In this document: positions 43,884-55,470 of the stretch, one piece after another
Position numbering within the stretch: position 1 is the first letter of the stretch
Layout of the letters: the number at the start of each line of letters is the position of its first letter
Assembly (NCBI GenBank): GCA_016702605.1
Contig: JADJDQ010000007.1
Span: 62,001-126,000 of the forward strand
DNA from: Candidatus Intricatilinea gracilis
GTDB taxonomy: Bacteria > Pseudomonadota > Gammaproteobacteria > Burkholderiales > Burkholderiaceae_C
Reading direction: 5' to 3'
Length of the DNA stretch: 64,000 nt
Translations under genes and position numbers: made by a program
The notes under the pieces: model-generated
Told to the model about the DNA's origin: nothing
What the model saw: only the letters and a program-made list of their open reading frames with translations
Databases searched by the model: none

Positions 43884-44014
43884 GAGTTGCAGCTTAGGCC
43901 ATCCGTGGCGAGGCGGCAACGCATAGGCATCACCGCCACCCTGCAGCTCGGGTCGGTGTTGGGCCGTCGCACGGCGGGTCTGTTGCGCGGCAACCCTCAT
44001 GGTGCGCTCGCCGA

Positions 44015-44824
44015 TCAGTGGGTGGCGTCGCCGAACGACAGACACACGATGGGTGGCAGGGTCGACACCTGCCGCACCAGTTCGCGCAGGCTGCCAGTCT
44101 GTGTCTTGGCTCGGATGGCGGTGAGTTGTGTGCGCACCGTCGATACCGCCACACAGTTGCGCGCCGCGATCCGGGCCGGCGGATCACCCTGACACAAGGC
44201 TTCGAGCACCTGCGTCTCGGTCGGGGTGAGCCCGAAGGTGCGAGCAAAGAAGGCGATGCTGATCGGCGCACACACCTGGCGGCGCCCGAACAGCAGCAAC
44301 GCCTGACCGCCGTTCGGGTCGACCACGGTGGTGTCGCTGTTCAGCGGCACCACGGCGATGCAGTGACGCATGCCCGTGCCCAGGCGCACCAGGCTGCGAC
44401 GCGACAGCGTCGCCGCGTCGCGCACCGCACTCAGCAGTTCGGCTGTCTCGAGTGGTGTGCCGGCGATCAGGCGGTCACCCACTGCCAGGCCGGTGAGCCC
44501 CGCGCTGGTGTGTTCACTGCGCGCCGTGCGATTGATCAGGGCCACCTCACCCTGCGCATCGACGATCACCACGCCGTAGTCGAGTTCGTCGAGCACCCGG
44601 CGCATCAGGCCCGTCAGTGCCGACTCGGGCGACATGCGGCCCGCGCCGCGGTGAGGGGTGGCGCCATGATTGCCCACCTGAGCGGCAAACGGGGCGGCGA
44701 TATGGTTGGCGCCCGCCGCGCCGACATGGGCGGCCAGGCCAGCCGGCGAGGGATGGGTGGTGATCGCGCCCAGGCCGTTGGCACTCACGTGGCCAGGGCT
44801 GACAGTAAACAGTGAACTGATCAT
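44015..44824 (-). CDS. LuxR-type helix-turn-helix regulator
   Basis: A 269-residue protein. The C-terminal HTH is LuxR-like: FGLTPTETQVLEALCQGDPPARIAARN with VSTVRTQLTAIRAKTQT. The middle (about residues 70-180) has a PAS-like pattern (LDELDYGVVIVDAQGEVALINRTA), a possible sensing domain. There is no receiver domain, and an acyl-homoserine-lactone-binding domain is not apparent. The start is the ATG at 44824. It precedes the Crp gene on the same strand. Confidence 0.8.
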   Translation of the reverse strand: MISSLFTVSPGHVSANGLGAITTHPSPAGLAAHVGAAGANHIAAPFAAQVGNHGATPHRGAGRMSPESALTGLMRRVLDELDYGVVIVDAQGEVALINRTARSEHTSAGLTGLAVGDRLIAGTPLETAELLSAVRDAATLSRRSLVRLGTGMRHCIAVVPLNSDTTVVDPNGGQALLLFGRRQVCAPISIAFFARTFGLTPTETQVLEALCQGDPPARIAARNCVAVSTVRTQLTAIRAKTQTGSLRELVRQVSTLPPIVCLSFGDATH

Positions 44825-45091
44825 GAAGCGTCCTCGATGGTTTGAGTTCTTGGTACGCAGCTTTCGCTTGCGGACCACCAGCGTAAACAGGACGCCTCGC
44901 GGCAGGTGATGCGAGATTCACCGGCCGAGTGTGCGAAATTAACAATCCGGCCAGGGTGGGCGGCAGACAGGGGCAGCCGGTCCGGACGCCTCGACACCAT
45001 GCGCGGCATCACATCGGCTCGGGATGTGGCAGTCAGTGCAGAGCAGGGAGGCGGACGGCGAGCCCAATGAAGCCGCGGCGAGTCTGCCGCG

Positions 45092-45166
45092 TGGTGCGCC
45101 CGGCTGGAATCGAACCAGCACCACTGCCTTCGGAGAGCAGTACTCTATCCATTGAGCTACGGGCGC
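45092..45166 (-). tRNA. tRNA-Arg (CCG)
   Basis: On the minus strand the acceptor GCGCCCG/CGGGCGC, the D-arm GCTCAATGGATAGAGT, the anticodon stem CTGCT/GGCAG with loop CTCCGAA (anticodon CCG) and a T-arm with GGTTCGATTCC are readable; CCA is encoded. Confidence 0.93.
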
Positions 45167-45341
45167 AGCGGGCGCGATTGTAGTGCCCGGCGCAGGGGCT
45201 TCCGGGCCGCTGTGGAGTGGGTGTCGACAGGCAAGGTGGCGAGCCGGGCGGGCGGCTTGTGCGCGGGTGATCGGCCTGGTCGGCCGGCTACCATGGCCGC
45301 GTTGCCTGCCTTGTGGCGGTGGGCCGATCTCGAACCTGCAC

Positions 45342-46100
45342 ATGCCGACCGATCTCGAACTGCTGCCGACGTCCGGCCGCCCGGAACAACTGCTGATCCT
45401 GCTGCACGGTGTGGGCGCCAGCCCTGCGGCCATGGCACCACTGGCTCAGTTGCTGCGCTTGCAGTTTGCGCAGTCTGCGGTGCTGGTGCCGGCGGGCTTC
45501 GATCCGTTCGACATGGGCCGGCCCGGACGGCAGTGGTTTTCGCTGCAAGGGCTGAACGAGGACAACCGCCTGGCGCGGGTGACGGCCATGCTGCCGCGCC
45601 TGATTGCCTGGGTGCACGCCGCCCAGCAGCGTCTGCAGGTGGGCCCGGCGGCGACGGCGCTGGTGGGGTTTTCGCAGGGCAGCATCGTCGCGCTCGAGGC
45701 GGTGTCGGCCGAGGACGGTCTGGCCGGTCGGGTGCTGGCGTTTTCGGGGCGTTATGCCCGCCTGCCCGACCGGGCGCCGGCCTACACCACCATCCACCTG
45801 CTGCACGGCGGGCTGGACCAGGTGATGCCGGCCGACCATGCACGCGAGGCACTCCACCACCTGGGCGCGCTGCAGGGTGATGCCACGCTCGACATCGCCG
45901 AGGAAGTGGGCCACGAATTGCACCCGGCGCTGGTCGAGTGCGCCCTGCGCCGCCTGACCAGCCACATACCGTTGCGAACATGGAGGGCGGCGATGGGTGG
46001 CTTGCCGCAGGCGGCTGCAATGGATGGCGCGCCAGAACGGGCCAACGGCACGTCCGGCCAAACACACGAGACGGGCGACGAGGACGACTCGCGGGGTTGA
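45342..46100 (+). CDS. Alpha/beta-hydrolase (carboxylesterase, YpfH-like)
   Basis: A 252-residue serine hydrolase. LLILLHGVGASPAAMAPL forms the oxyanion segment, the nucleophile is in GFSQGS, and later HGGLDQVMPADHA and EVGHELHP carry the aspartate and histidine. The family includes small-molecule carboxylesterases and phospholipase-like enzymes; the physiological substrate is unknown. The last 45 residues are hydrophilic and non-conserved. The ATG at 45342 starts just before the core; an upstream open frame is not conserved. Confidence 0.87.
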   Translation: MPTDLELLPTSGRPEQLLILLHGVGASPAAMAPLAQLLRLQFAQSAVLVPAGFDPFDMGRPGRQWFSLQGLNEDNRLARVTAMLPRLIAWVHAAQQRLQVGPAATALVGFSQGSIVALEAVSAEDGLAGRVLAFSGRYARLPDRAPAYTTIHLLHGGLDQVMPADHAREALHHLGALQGDATLDIAEEVGHELHPALVECALRRLTSHIPLRTWRAAMGGLPQAAAMDGAPERANGTSGQTHETGDEDDSRG

Positions 46101-46193
46101 GTCCGGCGTCGGCTGCCGATCAGGCCGTGCGTGGCGCCGCGGCCGTGCTGGTGGTGCTTGCCGCAGTGCTTGCCGCTTCGGCGGCGCCGGTGC

Positions 46194-47441
46194 TCAGGCG
46201 CTCAGCGTGGCCGAGCGGTAGCAGTCTGCGGCGCGGTCGGTGTCGCCTTCTTCTTCGGCGATGGCGGCCAGGGCCTTCCAGGCATCGCGGCGCAGGTCGG
46301 GTTCGGCGCTGGTCATTCGTGCCACACCTTCGAGCAGACGACGGGCGCGGCCCCACAACTGGCGTTGCGCCAAAGCTCGGCCGACGGCGTAGGCCACGGC
46401 GGCGTCCTGCGGCAAGGCAGTGAGGGCCGCTTCGAGCAGCGGCAGCCAGTCGGCCGGCAGGCCGTTCAGGGCCTGCACCAGCGCGCGGGCCACGGCTTCA
46501 CGTTCACGCTCACCCAGGCGGGCCAGGGCTTCCCACTGCGGGCGCAGCCAGGCGCGGGCGTCGCCGGGGGCGTCGAGTGCAGCGGCGCGTTCGGCGGCGT
46601 GGGCGCACACATAGGGATTGCGGCGCTCGCTGGCTTCGAGCTGCAGCCAGATCTTGCGCAACTGGTCGATGTCGCGTGCGCCGCCCAGCGCCTCGACGGC
46701 CAGCGAGCGCAGCAGGCCGTCGGCCGCCAGCGCCGGGATGCCGCCGTGGTTGGCCAGCAGGCGCGCCGAACGTAACGCTTCGAGTGGCTGACGCGCCAGC
46801 CGCGCAGCCTGCAGGCGCAGGCGCAGGGCCAGCGTGCGGCGCGTCACACCGGCCGGCAGCGCCAGCAGTTGTTCGAGTGCGCGGCCGCCCTGACGGTCGT
46901 CGATGGCCCACTCGGCGGCTAGCAGTGCGGCGCCTTCACCCACTGCACCGCCCGAGGTCTGGCCGGCCAGCCAGGTCGAGACTTCGGCCAGCTGGGCGTC
47001 ACGCCTGGTCTTGTCCTGCAAGCGGTGCAGGCTGTTGGCGGCCAGCAGGTGCAGCAGGGCAGCGAACTGGGCGTCACTGGCCAGGCTCTGGCTGCGCGCC
47101 TGGATGTCGAGTGCGCGTTGCGCCGCCTTGTGCGAGCGGCTGTATCGCCCGGCAAACAAGAAGATCAGCGCGTCGCGCAGTGCCTGCTGCGCCGCCTGCT
47201 CGCGCCGGCTTTCACGCCACAGACGTGCGCGCTCGGGCATGTCGAGCAGCGAGGTGATGGCGCGGGTGATGCCCTGCACCACCAGCGCTGCGCCAATGAC
47301 GATGAGCACGAACAGGTTGAGCGACAGATCGACACGCCAGGGCGGCAGGAAGATCGACACCAGCGCATCGTTGGCACCCAGCGTCGATGCGCTGAGCACC
47401 GCCACCACGAACAGCAGAAACAGCCAGACAACCCACCGCAT
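46194..47441 (-). CDS. hemY: HemY-like porphyrin biosynthesis-associated membrane protein
   Basis: A 415-residue protein with two N-terminal membrane segments (WLFLLFVVAVLSAS and FVLIVIGAALVVQGI) and then TPR-like helical repeats ending in CYRSATLS. It matches HemY_N proteins always found after hemX. It is not the protoporphyrinogen oxidase of Bacillus that shares the symbol. It ends the hemCDXY run and starts nine bases after the hemX stop. Confidence 0.9.
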   Translation of the reverse strand: MRWVVWLFLLFVVAVLSASTLGANDALVSIFLPPWRVDLSLNLFVLIVIGAALVVQGITRAITSLLDMPERARLWRESRREQAAQQALRDALIFLFAGRYSRSHKAAQRALDIQARSQSLASDAQFAALLHLLAANSLHRLQDKTRRDAQLAEVSTWLAGQTSGGAVGEGAALLAAEWAIDDRQGGRALEQLLALPAGVTRRTLALRLRLQAARLARQPLEALRSARLLANHGGIPALAADGLLRSLAVEALGGARDIDQLRKIWLQLEASERRNPYVCAHAAERAAALDAPGDARAWLRPQWEALARLGEREREAVARALVQALNGLPADWLPLLEAALTALPQDAAVAYAVGRALAQRQLWGRARRLLEGVARMTSAEPDLRRDAWKALAAIAEEEGDTDRAADCYRSATLSA

Positions 47442-47450
47442 GCCGGGCCT

Positions 47451-48668
47451 TCAGCGGGTAGCCAGCGCTGCGATGGCCGCCAGCGTCTCGTCCGGCCGTG
47501 GCAGCACGGCCTGGCGGCTCTGGGCCTGCACCTGACGCAGCAGTTCGAGGGCGACCTGGGTGCGCCGTGCACTGTTGTCGAAGTAGGTCTGCAGCGCCGT
47601 GATGACGGCCTGCACGTCGGTCTGTGCGGTCTCGGACTGGCGCGACAGCAGCGCCAGACGGGCATTGAGCAGGCGCAGCTTGACGTTCTCGCGCAGAAAG
47701 TAGGCCTGCTCGGGTGCCAGCAGCATGGCTTCGGGGGCATCGATGCGGCGCACCCGCACGAGGTCACGCACGCTGTGCCACACCTTGGTCAGCGGTGCAC
47801 TGGCCTCGTCCAGCCAGAGCCGCCACAGGATGGCCGGTGTGCTGGCGGACGCGGGTGCACTGGCGGGCGTCGGTTTGCCGCCTCCCTGCGCGGGTGGTGA
47901 GGTGGCCGGTGTACTGCGCGCCACGGCGTAGGCATTGTTTTGTAGCGGCAGATCGTCGAGCAGGCGCACAGCCTCGTCGAACTTGAGGAGCAACGAGCCG
48001 ATCTCGGGCGCACTCACGGCGCGCAGCCGGTCGATGTCGCGCGCCAACGCACGGCGCACACCCTGCAGGCGCGGCTGGTTGATGCGGCTCAGGCGTTCGT
48101 CGGCACCGCGCAGCGCCGCCACCAGGGGTTCGGCGCTGCCGGTGATGGCGCTTTGCTGCACAGCGACCCGGATCGATGCGTCGATGTCGGCCACGGCGTT
48201 TTCGTCGCGAGAGCGCGAAAGTGCCTGGATCAGGTCTTCGAGCTGACTGCGCTGCAGCGCCACTTCGGCCAGCCGGGCTTCGAGCAGGGCGAGTTTGGCG
48301 GTGGCCTCGCGCACGTCGTCCTGCGACTGTTTGGCCACCAGCCGCGCTTCGTCGGCATGTTCGGCATTGACCTGCACACGCCGCACCAGTTCGCGTTCGA
48401 GGCTGTTGCTTTGCTCTCGGTTGGTCCAGCCCAGCCAGACTCCGGCCAAGGCAACCAGGCCGACCAGACCGATCAGCACCAATGCCGGCAGCACCCAGGC
48501 GGTAGGAAGGCTGGTCATCGCGCCTGCTGCGCCGGGTGCAGGGCTGGAGCCGGCGTTGCCCGGCCGCGTGGTGTCGGCAGCGCCAGCGTCGTCGGCAGGC
48601 TCCGCAGGCGCCTGGATGTCGGTTCGGGCGGGTCCCGTCGCGGTTGGATTCGTGGATGCTTCGTTCAC
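47451..48668 (-). CDS. hemX: HemX-like protein
   Basis: A 405-residue inner-membrane protein. A disordered Ala/Pro/Thr-rich N-terminus (about 50 residues) precedes one membrane segment (LPALVLIGLVGLVALAGVWL), a coiled coil, and a periplasmic helical domain with RLLDDLPLQNNAYAV. The name uroporphyrinogen III methyltransferase has been used, but there is no SAM-binding domain here. The start is GTG. It lies 34 bases after hemD. Confidence 0.88.
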   Translation of the reverse strand: MNEASTNPTATGPARTDIQAPAEPADDAGAADTTRPGNAGSSPAPGAAGAMTSLPTAWVLPALVLIGLVGLVALAGVWLGWTNREQSNSLERELVRRVQVNAEHADEARLVAKQSQDDVREATAKLALLEARLAEVALQRSQLEDLIQALSRSRDENAVADIDASIRVAVQQSAITGSAEPLVAALRGADERLSRINQPRLQGVRRALARDIDRLRAVSAPEIGSLLLKFDEAVRLLDDLPLQNNAYAVARSTPATSPPAQGGGKPTPASAPASASTPAILWRLWLDEASAPLTKVWHSVRDLVRVRRIDAPEAMLLAPEQAYFLRENVKLRLLNARLALLSRQSETAQTDVQAVITALQTYFDNSARRTQVALELLRQVQAQSRQAVLPRPDETLAAIAALATR

Positions 48669-48702
48669 GTGTGGTCGCGAGGGTTCGTGCTATCGCTCAC
48701 GG

Positions 48703-49548
48703 TCATTCTATCGACGCGGGCCAGCCCTGTTGCAGTGCGGCGTACACCACGGCGGGGTGCGGTGCGCAGCTGGCGACATGACCCAGGCCCAGGCTGCGTG
48801 CACTGGCGGCAATACGCGGGTGCGTGGTGATGGCGCCCATGGCGCCCAGCACGGCCGCCGAGTCGGGCAAGGTGGCGGCTAAACGCTGCGCCAGATGGCT
48901 GATGGCCTGCGAGCTGCTGAATAGCCAGACATACGCGCCGGGCCGGGCCAGGATGTGCGTCAGCCGGGCCGATTCGTAGTCGCTCCAGGCCGGGCCGAGC
49001 TGTCGGTAGGCGCACAACATCCGCACCTGTGCACCGGCGGCGCCCAGGGTGCCGGCCAGCCAGTCGCGCCCACCGTCACCACGCACCACCAGTACCTTGG
49101 CGCCTTGCCAGTCGAGGCCGGACAAGGCGTCGCGCCACAAGGCTTCGGCGTCGAAACTGGTGGCATCGGCATGTGGCGCCGCGATGGCCTGCGCCGGCAC
49201 GCCGTGCTGGCGCAGTGCCGCCACCGTGCCAGGGCCAGTGGCGCCAGCGAGCACGGATGTTGGGGGCGGATCGCCAGTCGTACCAACAGTGCCGGCCGGC
49301 CAGCTCAGGCCACTCGGACGCAGTGCAAAGAACTGGGCCACCGCGTTGGGGCTGACGAACATCACCAGGCGCTGTTCGGCCAAGGTGGCCCAGGCCTGGC
49401 GGATGGTGTCGGCGGATTCTTCAGCGGCCGCAATTCGCAGCAGCGGCAGGGTGATGGCCGAGGCACCGAGCGCCTGCAGCTGGTGCACCCAGTCGAGCGC
49501 CTGAGCCTCGGGGCGGGTGACGACCAGGCTGGGCAGGCGCGTGGTCAA
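48703..49548 (-). CDS. hemD: Uroporphyrinogen-III synthase
   Basis: A 281-residue enzyme that closes hydroxymethylbilane to uroporphyrinogen III. The family diverges strongly; here VVTRPEAQALDWVHQLQALGA, FVSPNAVAQFF and VLVVRGDGGRDWLAGTLGAAGA, with a second half ending in WLFSSSQAISHL, match the two-domain pattern. It starts with TTG nine bases after the hemC stop, so coupling is likely. Position in hemCDXY supports the call. Confidence 0.88.
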   Translation of the reverse strand: MTTRLPSLVVTRPEAQALDWVHQLQALGASAITLPLLRIAAAEESADTIRQAWATLAEQRLVMFVSPNAVAQFFALRPSGLSWPAGTVGTTGDPPPTSVLAGATGPGTVAALRQHGVPAQAIAAPHADATSFDAEALWRDALSGLDWQGAKVLVVRGDGGRDWLAGTLGAAGAQVRMLCAYRQLGPAWSDYESARLTHILARPGAYVWLFSSSQAISHLAQRLAATLPDSAAVLGAMGAITTHPRIAASARSLGLGHVASCAPHPAVVYAALQQGWPASIE

Positions 49549-49557
49549 GCGCGGCTC

Positions 49558-50526
49558 TCAGGCCACCGGCTCCAGCGCCGCCAGCAGCGTGTCGCCGCCC
49601 TGGCTGCGCAACACCTCGGCCACGGCCGAACCCATGGCCTCGGCGGCTTCGGCGTTGGCAGGTTGGCCACTCACGCCGGCGCGGATCAATGCCTGGCTCG
49701 GGTCGGTCGGGTGGCCGAGCAGGGCGTCGAGCTGCAGCGTGTCACCTTGCCAGTGGGCATACGCTGCCAGCGGCATGCTGCAGCTGCCGCCCAGGGCACG
49801 TGACACGGCCCGTTCAGCATGCACTGCCAGCCAGGTGGGGCGGTCGGTCAGGCTGGCGAGTGCTGCGAGCAGATCGGTCTGGTCGGCGCGGATCTCGATG
49901 CCCAGCGCACCTTGTCCTGCGGCCGGCAACATGTCGGTCGGTTCGATGAAGGCGCGGATACGTTCACTCAGGCCCAGGCGCTTGAGGCCGGCGGCCGCCA
50001 GCACGATGGCGTCGTACTGGCCTTCGTCGAGCTTGCGCAGACGGGTGTCGAGGTTGCCGCGCAGTGGCTCGATGCGCAGATCGGGCCGCAGCGCCATCAG
50101 CTGCACCACGCGACGCAGGCTCGAGGTGCCGACCTTGGCGCCTTGCGGCAGGTCGGTCAACTTCGCGTAGTGGGGCGAGACCCAGGCGTCGCGCGGGTCT
50201 TCGCGTTCGAGCACGCAGGCCAGCACAAACCCCTCGGGCAGCACCATGGGCACGTCCTTGAGTGAATGCACGGCGATCTGGGCGCGGCCGTCTTCGAGCG
50301 CGTTTTCCAGCTCCTTGACGAACAGGCCCTTGCCACCGACCTTGGACAAGGCGCGGTCGAGGATCTGGTCGCCGCGCGTCGTCATGCCGAGCAGTTCGAC
50401 CTGCCAGCCCAGGCGCTGGCCGAGCAGGTCTCGCATGTGTTCGGCCTGCCACAGGGCCAGGCGGCTCTCGCGGGTGGCGATGGTGTAGCGGGCGGGCGAA
50501 TTGGTGGATGAGGGCGTTGAGCTCAT
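49558..50526 (-). CDS. hemC: Porphobilinogen deaminase (hydroxymethylbilane synthase)
   Basis: A 322-residue enzyme that joins four porphobilinogens. It has IATRESRLALWQAEHMRDLL, VHSLKDVPMVLPEGF with the catalytic aspartate, GTSSLRRVVQL, and the dipyrromethane cofactor cysteine in LGGSCSMPLAAYA. The ATG at 50526 was preferred; 24 residues upstream are open but not conserved. It heads the hemCDXY operon and is divergent from ppc. Confidence 0.96.
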   Translation of the reverse strand: MSSTPSSTNSPARYTIATRESRLALWQAEHMRDLLGQRLGWQVELLGMTTRGDQILDRALSKVGGKGLFVKELENALEDGRAQIAVHSLKDVPMVLPEGFVLACVLEREDPRDAWVSPHYAKLTDLPQGAKVGTSSLRRVVQLMALRPDLRIEPLRGNLDTRLRKLDEGQYDAIVLAAAGLKRLGLSERIRAFIEPTDMLPAAGQGALGIEIRADQTDLLAALASLTDRPTWLAVHAERAVSRALGGSCSMPLAAYAHWQGDTLQLDALLGHPTDPSQALIRAGVSGQPANAEAAEAMGSAVAEVLRSQGGDTLLAALEPVA

Positions 50527-50759
50527 GGCGTGATTGTCAATGAAGTCTGACGCTTGTTCGGCGCGTCGCGTGACGACGGGCCGGTCTCCTGGACGCACCC
50601 GGGTGCCTGCCGATGGCCTTCGGGGCCGGCTTGGGCGGCGCAGGACTTCACGCCGATGGCCCCGAACTTGCTGAGCCAGTCCTTGACGCCCGCCTGTATC
50701 CGCAGACCGGCGCCATCATGATGTAATTGAGTTACCAGTTTCACGGACCAGAGGTTTCA

Positions 50760-53895
<3,136 letters not shown>

Positions 53896-53926
53896 GGCGG
53901 TGGCAACTGCCGACGGCGAGTTCGTG

Positions 53927-54334
53927 TCACGCCACCCAGTCGTCCAGCTTCAATCCCTGGATGCGCTGGAACTCCCTGGTGTTGTGGGTGACGAGCACGG
54001 CCTCTTCGGCCAGTGCATGGCAGGCGATCCAGAGGTCGTTGGCGCCGATCGGTGTGCCGGCCCGCTTGAGTCGGTCAACCTGCTCGGCATAGTGACGGCA
54101 GATCTTTGGCCCGCGCGGGTAGACCACCGGGATCTGCAAAGCCAGCGCATCCAGACGCACGAGCACCTCAGCCTTGCGCGAACTGCGCTCGGCGCCCAGC
54201 AGCAGTTCGGCCCAACTGACGAAGGACATGCCAAGTTCGTCCTGCGGCGCCAAGGCATCGACCCGCTCGGCCAGGCCGGGTGGACGCTGCTTCATCAGGT
54301 AGATCAGGATGTTGGTGTCGAGGAGATGAATCAC
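53927..54334 (-). CDS. vapC: VapC-type PIN-domain toxin
   Basis: A 135-residue PIN-fold ribonuclease, toxin of a type II toxin-antitoxin pair. The acidic metal ligands are D6 (LLDTNIL), E43 (SWAELLLG) and D100 (GANDLWIACHA), with N118 in the last motif (VTHNTREF). It starts with GTG overlapping the vapB stop by four bases. VapC targets are usually tRNA or rRNA; the target here is not known. Confidence 0.93.
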   Translation of the reverse strand: MIHLLDTNILIYLMKQRPPGLAERVDALAPQDELGMSFVSWAELLLGAERSSRKAEVLVRLDALALQIPVVYPRGPKICRHYAEQVDRLKRAGTPIGANDLWIACHALAEEAVLVTHNTREFQRIQGLKLDDWVA

Positions 54335-54585
54335 AGCGCCTCGCGCTCCTGCACTGGCAGTGGGTCGTCGCGAGCAGCTTCGAGCGCGGCGATGAAGTCG
54401 TCATCGAAACCTTGCAGCGCATCGACCAGAGCCCGGCCACGGGCCGGTCGCACCGGCCGGATCACGAGGTCGCCGTCTGCGTTTCGAAAGATCTGCACCG
54501 TGTCGGCGTCGAGCTTGAGGTCAGCCGGGATCCGCACGGCCTGGCTGTTGCCATTGCGAAAGATGCGGGTGGTGATGCCGGGCAT
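54331..54585 (-). CDS. vapB: VapB-type antitoxin (AbrB/SpoVT fold)
   Basis: An 84-residue antitoxin. The N-terminal swapped-hairpin DNA-binding part is TTRIFRNGNSQAVRIPADL; the C-terminal acidic tail should bind the toxin. It precedes vapC with overlapping stop and start. The pair is antisense-oriented against the 5' flank of trhO; its promoter must lie in the 127 bases between the two start codons. Confidence 0.92.
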   Translation of the reverse strand: MPGITTRIFRNGNSQAVRIPADLKLDADTVQIFRNADGDLVIRPVRPARGRALVDALQGFDDDFIAALEAARDDPLPVQEREAL

Positions 54586-54711
54586 CTCGCCTCCTGTGTG
54601 TACATCGATGGTCAAATGTACATCCGTTGTCGCCGAATGGCCACTGTCAGCACCGGCAAGAATGTCACCCTGCGCGCCTGCCCCAATCGGCCGCACAACT
54701 TCCACGACCAG

Positions 54712-55461
54712 ATGACCTCGTCCCACCCCATCCTCAACATCAGCAGCTACCGCTTCGTCGACCTGGCGGATGCCACCGAACTGCGTGGCCCACTGCATGG
54801 CCAGGCGCAGGCCTGCCAGCTCAAGGGCACGGTATTGCTGGCCCAGGAGGGCATCAACTTCTTCATGGCGGGCAGCGCCGAGGGCATCACCCAGTTTCTC
54901 GACTGGCTGCGCCACGACCCGCGTTTTGCCGGGCTGGAGGTCAAGCAGAGCTGGAGCGCCACCACGCCGTTCAAACGCCTGAAGGTCAAGGTCAAGCGCG
55001 AGATCATTCGTATGAATCACCCGACCATCCGGCCCGCTGCCGAACGTGCGCCTAGCGTGTCGCCTCAGCAGCTGGCCGCCTGGCTGGCGCAAGGCCATGA
55101 CGACGCCGGGCGCCCGGTGGTGACGCTCGACACGCGCAACGCCTTCGAGGTCGACGCCGGTACCTTCGACGGCACGATCGACTGGCGTATCGCCAAGTTC
55201 AGCGAGTTCCCCGCTGCGGTCGACGCCCATCTGGCCGACCTGCAGGGCAAGACCGTGGTGAGTTTCTGCACCGGCGGCATCCGCTGCGAGAAGGCCGCGA
55301 TATACCTGCAGGAAGCCGGCCTCGATTCGGTCTACCAGCTCGAAGGCGGCATCCTCAAGTACTTCGAATTGACTAACGGCGCGCCGCATTGGCGCGGCGG
55401 GTGTTTCGTTTTCGACGAACGCGAAGTGCTGGGGGCGGCGCTCGAGCCGGCCAGGGCCTGA
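54712..55461 (+). CDS. trhO: tRNA uridine-34 hydroxylase (rhodanese-like)
   Basis: A 249-residue TrhO/YceA-family protein that hydroxylates U34 of some tRNAs. An N-terminal acylphosphatase-like domain (LLAQEGINFFMAG, TPFKRLKVKVKREI) precedes a rhodanese domain with the active-site cysteine loop SFCTGGIRCEKAA, and GGILKYFE follows. The Cys-rich C-terminal extension of larger homologues is shortened. The ATG at 54712 is supported by MTSSHPILNISSYRF. Confidence 0.93.
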   Translation: MTSSHPILNISSYRFVDLADATELRGPLHGQAQACQLKGTVLLAQEGINFFMAGSAEGITQFLDWLRHDPRFAGLEVKQSWSATTPFKRLKVKVKREIIRMNHPTIRPAAERAPSVSPQQLAAWLAQGHDDAGRPVVTLDTRNAFEVDAGTFDGTIDWRIAKFSEFPAAVDAHLADLQGKTVVSFCTGGIRCEKAAIYLQEAGLDSVYQLEGGILKYFELTNGAPHWRGGCFVFDEREVLGAALEPARA

Positions 55462-55470
55462 GCGGCCTCA

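Noticed and set aside
47451..48668. HemX as uroporphyrinogen-III methyltransferase
   Set aside because: The protein has a membrane segment and coiled coil but no SAM-binding methyltransferase domain, so the enzymatic name was not used.
54586..55389. Extension of the vapB frame upstream to 55389
   Set aside because: The upstream part lies antisense to trhO and has no antitoxin similarity; the AbrB-type start is at 54585.
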